Assembly: GCA_013151365.1 (NCBI GenBank)
Contig: JAADIK010000190.1
Coordinates: forward strand, 1-26,025
Source: Deltaproteobacteria bacterium
Lineage (GTDB): Bacteria > Desulfobacterota > Desulfobulbia > Desulfobulbales > Desulfobulbaceae
DNA: 26,025 bases
Reading direction: 5' to 3'
In this document: positions 24,617 to 26,025 of the stretch, one piece after another
How positions within the stretch are numbered: the stretch's first letter is position 1
Layout: every line of letters begins with the position of its first letter
Notes under the pieces: generated by a model
What the model was told of the DNA's origin: nothing
The model's database searches: none
What the model saw: only the letters and a program-made list of their open reading frames with translations
Translations under genes and position numbers: made by a program

Positions 24617-24718
24617 CCGCGCATCTGCTGTGTTGGCAACTCGTTGATATCACACCAGGATAATCAACATCGTTGCCGCCTTGCATCTGCACCGTTTTCG
24701 AACGCTCACGGATTCAGG
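24593..24718. mobile_element. MITE-like element, copy C (left part deleted), overlapping the ribD end
   Basis: The ends are a 16-bp perfect terminal inverted repeat, CCTGAATCCGTGAGCG and CGCTCACGGATTCAGG. From 24606 onward it is about 95% identical by eye to the right half of copy B (112 bases, a handful of changes and one indel), including the nested arms GGCAAC/GTTGCC (24635-24677). The left half of B is missing. No target duplication is seen (ATAAT against ACAGC). It donates the stop codon of ribD. Confidence 0.78.
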
Positions 24719-24737
24719 ACAGCGGCCAAGATCGGCC

Positions 24738-24767
24738 TTGACTGTGGCTGTTCCGCGGTGCTACTAT
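24738..24767 (+). promoter_or_regulatory. Predicted sigma70 promoter for yqgE
   Basis: TTGACT (24738-24743), an 18-base spacer and TACTAT (24762-24767), matching 5 and 4 of 6 consensus positions, 54 bases before the yqgE start. It lies 20 bases beyond element copy C, so yqgE probably has its own transcript. Confidence 0.55.
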
Positions 24768-24821
24768 TAAACTAGGTGAAGCACTGGTTGACCTGTCGGC
24801 AGACAAGCGGAGTGTCGCATC

Positions 24822-25373
24822 ATGGAAAGTCTCAAGGGCCATTTTCTTATTTCAACAACGCATATGCCTGATCCGCGTTTTCAGGAGCAGGTTATTTACC
24901 TCTGCGCCCATACTGAAGAAGGGGCGATGGGGCTGGTAATCAACAATCCGAATCCGATGATTACCTTGCGTGACGTGTTGCGCGGGGCCGACATCCCCGT
25001 GGCCGACGCGCCCTTTCCGCCGGTTTACATGGGCGGGCCGGTGGAGATGGATGCCGGATTTATTCTGTTTAGTTCCGGTTCTCTCTCCGCCCATGCCCTG
25101 AATATAACCTCGAACATTTCTTTGTCGCGGGACATCCGGCTTCTGCGGGATATTTCGCAGGGCAGGGGGCCGGAGCACTTCCTCTTCATGCTCGGGTATG
25201 CGGGCTGGGGGATGGGCCAGTTGGAGACGGAACTGATGGACAACAGCTGGCTTACCGTGCCCGGTGATTTTGATATCCTCTTTAACACCCCGGACGAGTT
25301 TAAATGGAAACGGGCTGCGGGTAGTTTCGGCGTTGACATCTCCATCTTCGGGGATGTGATCGGTAACGCCTGA
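24822..25373 (+). CDS. yqgE: YqgE/AlgH family protein (DUF179)
   Basis: Conserved protein of uncertain function; a member in Pseudomonas was named AlgH for an effect on alginate production. The family pattern is clear: GHFLISTTHMPDPRFQEQVIYLCAHTEEGAMGLVINNP, VYMGGPVEMDAGFILF, MLGYAGWGMGQLETELMDNSWL and, near the end, a segment before the terminus with the pattern of DILF. The length (183) is normal. GGAG at 24809-24812 gives good spacing to ATG 24822. It appears monocistronic, between a predicted promoter and a strong terminator. Confidence 0.95.
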   Translation: MESLKGHFLISTTHMPDPRFQEQVIYLCAHTEEGAMGLVINNPNPMITLRDVLRGADIPVADAPFPPVYMGGPVEMDAGFILFSSGSLSAHALNITSNISLSRDIRLLRDISQGRGPEHFLFMLGYAGWGMGQLETELMDNSWLTVPGDFDILFNTPDEFKWKRAAGSFGVDISIFGDVIGNA

Positions 25374-25396
25374 ACATTCCGACCTCCCGGTTGATA

Positions 25397-25440
25397 GAAA
25401 AAAACGGCGTACATGCCCGAGGTGGCTGTACGTTTTTTTT
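25397..25440. terminator. Bidirectional intrinsic terminator
   Basis: Stem arms GTACA plus GCC (25409-25417, one bulged T) and GGC plus TGTAC (25424-25431) close a 6-base loop. An A-run lies before (25398-25404) and an 8-T run after (25433-25440). The A/T runs also pair, extending the hairpin. It ends yqgE transcription and could work on either strand. Confidence 0.85.
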
Positions 25441-25456
25441 GTGCAGGACATGAATT

Positions 25457-25888
25457 ATGACCAAGGGTAAACAAGAGCGGGATTGCCGGTTGGCGGATAT
25501 TTTCGTCTGCGCCAGGTGCGGTTATTGCTGTCAGGGTGAAACCACGGTGTCTCTGGACCAGGACGACCAGCAACGCATGGTTGACCGGCTCGGCATGCCA
25601 AGGGAAGTTGTGCGGGAAAAGTACTGGCGGGTTACCGGTTCGGTGGTGCAGATGCGGATTGTGGACGGGCACTGCATTTTTTACGATGAAAAGGAAGGCT
25701 GCACCGTTCACGACGGTCGGCCGTGGCGCTGCGGACAGTGGCCCCTGCACCCGAGCATCCTGACGGACAAACATAACTTGGCAACCATTCGCCAGTCGTG
25801 CCCGGGGCTCAACCAGGAACTCGGTTACGATGAGTTCTGCTCGATTTTACAACAACTGCTTGAAGAGCAGGCAAAGATGATCTTTTGA
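25457..25888 (+). CDS. YkgJ-type Cys-cluster (putative zinc/iron-chelating) protein
   Basis: Small cytoplasmic protein of the CxxCxxCC family, proposed to bind zinc or iron-sulfur; its role is unknown. The N-terminal cluster CARCGYCCQG lies near residue 18. A second group, HCIFYDEKEGCTVHDGRPWRCGQWP, is typical of the family, and a further Cys follows in QSCPGLN. There are 143 residues with no signal peptide. It starts after the terminator and is followed four bases after its stop by rlmH, so the two may be cotranscribed; no promoter was recognised. Confidence 0.85.
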   Translation: MTKGKQERDCRLADIFVCARCGYCCQGETTVSLDQDDQQRMVDRLGMPREVVREKYWRVTGSVVQMRIVDGHCIFYDEKEGCTVHDGRPWRCGQWPLHPSILTDKHNLATIRQSCPGLNQELGYDEFCSILQQLLEEQAKMIF

Positions 25889-25892
25889 TCCC

Positions 25893-26025
25893 ATGAAATT
25901 CGTCTTTCTTTTTCTGGGTAAAACCAGGGAACGTTACCTCGACCAGGGGATTCAGGATTATGCCGGGAGGCTGAGGCGTTTCGTGCAAGCCGAGATTGTG
26001 GTGCTCAAGGAAAGGCACAACAGGA
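25893..26025 (+). CDS. rlmH: RlmH, 23S rRNA pseudouridine-1915 N3-methyltransferase (start only)
   Basis: Cut off by the window edge; 44 codons are visible. MKFVFLFLGKTRERYLDQGI followed by a DYAGRLRRF segment matches the N-terminus of the SPOUT methyltransferase RlmH, which modifies helix 69 of 23S rRNA. The SAM-binding knot and catalytic residues lie beyond the window. ATG 25893 follows the upstream stop by four bases; the ribosome site is weak. Confidence 0.8.
   Translation, partial: MKFVFLFLGKTRERYLDQGIQDYAGRLRRFVQAEIVVLKERHNR

Overview
The window is a GC-rich bacterial chromosome segment of about 26 kb in which every credible gene lies on the + strand. Gene content and order (HPr/EI-thiL; mlaEFD-mlaA-mlaC; yceD-rpmF-plsX-fabH; fabG-acpP-fabF-rpiB-glyA-nrdR-ribD; yqgE; rlmH) suggest a Gram-negative member of the Desulfobacterota (former Deltaproteobacteria), perhaps near Desulfobulbales. 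This is an inference from synteny recalled from memory; no database was searched.

Layout. 1-184: leader with a dyad resembling a MerR-family operator. 209-2887: membrane-anchored hybrid histidine kinase (sensor, PAS, HisKA, HATPase, receiver). 2912-4635: membrane-anchored protein of unknown function, broken by a frameshift near 4300. 4807-8274: four genes joined by 4-base overlaps, encoding an unknown 125-residue protein, HPr, enzyme I and ThiL. 8432-12034: a complete Mla phospholipid-transport set (MlaE, F, D, A, C). 12199-19063: YceD, L32, PlsX and FabH, then an acyl-CoA dehydrogenase with EtfB and a ferredoxin-fused EtfA, then FabG. 19365-22939: AcpP, FabF, RpiB and GlyA. 22985-24616: NrdR and RibD. 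24822-26025: YqgE, a bidirectional terminator, a YkgJ-type Cys-cluster protein and the start of RlmH.

Much of the window serves the cell envelope. PlsX, FabH, FabG, AcpP and FabF make acyl chains and hand them to phospholipid synthesis, and the Mla genes keep phospholipid out of the outer leaflet of the outer membrane. The slot between fabH and fabG, where I would expect fabD, holds an acyl-CoA dehydrogenase and an ETF of the type associated with electron bifurcation.

The most distinctive non-coding signal is a family of three short interspersed elements (19187-19313, 21375-21591, 24593-24718). They share terminal inverted repeats, and two of them have 5-bp target duplications. The central copy is full length; the other two carry reciprocal internal deletions. 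One lies downstream of a predicted acpP promoter, one sits directly after a -10 box upstream of glyA, and one supplies the last seven codons and the stop of ribD. They look like a MITE-type element. No transposase, CRISPR array, tRNA or rRNA was seen.
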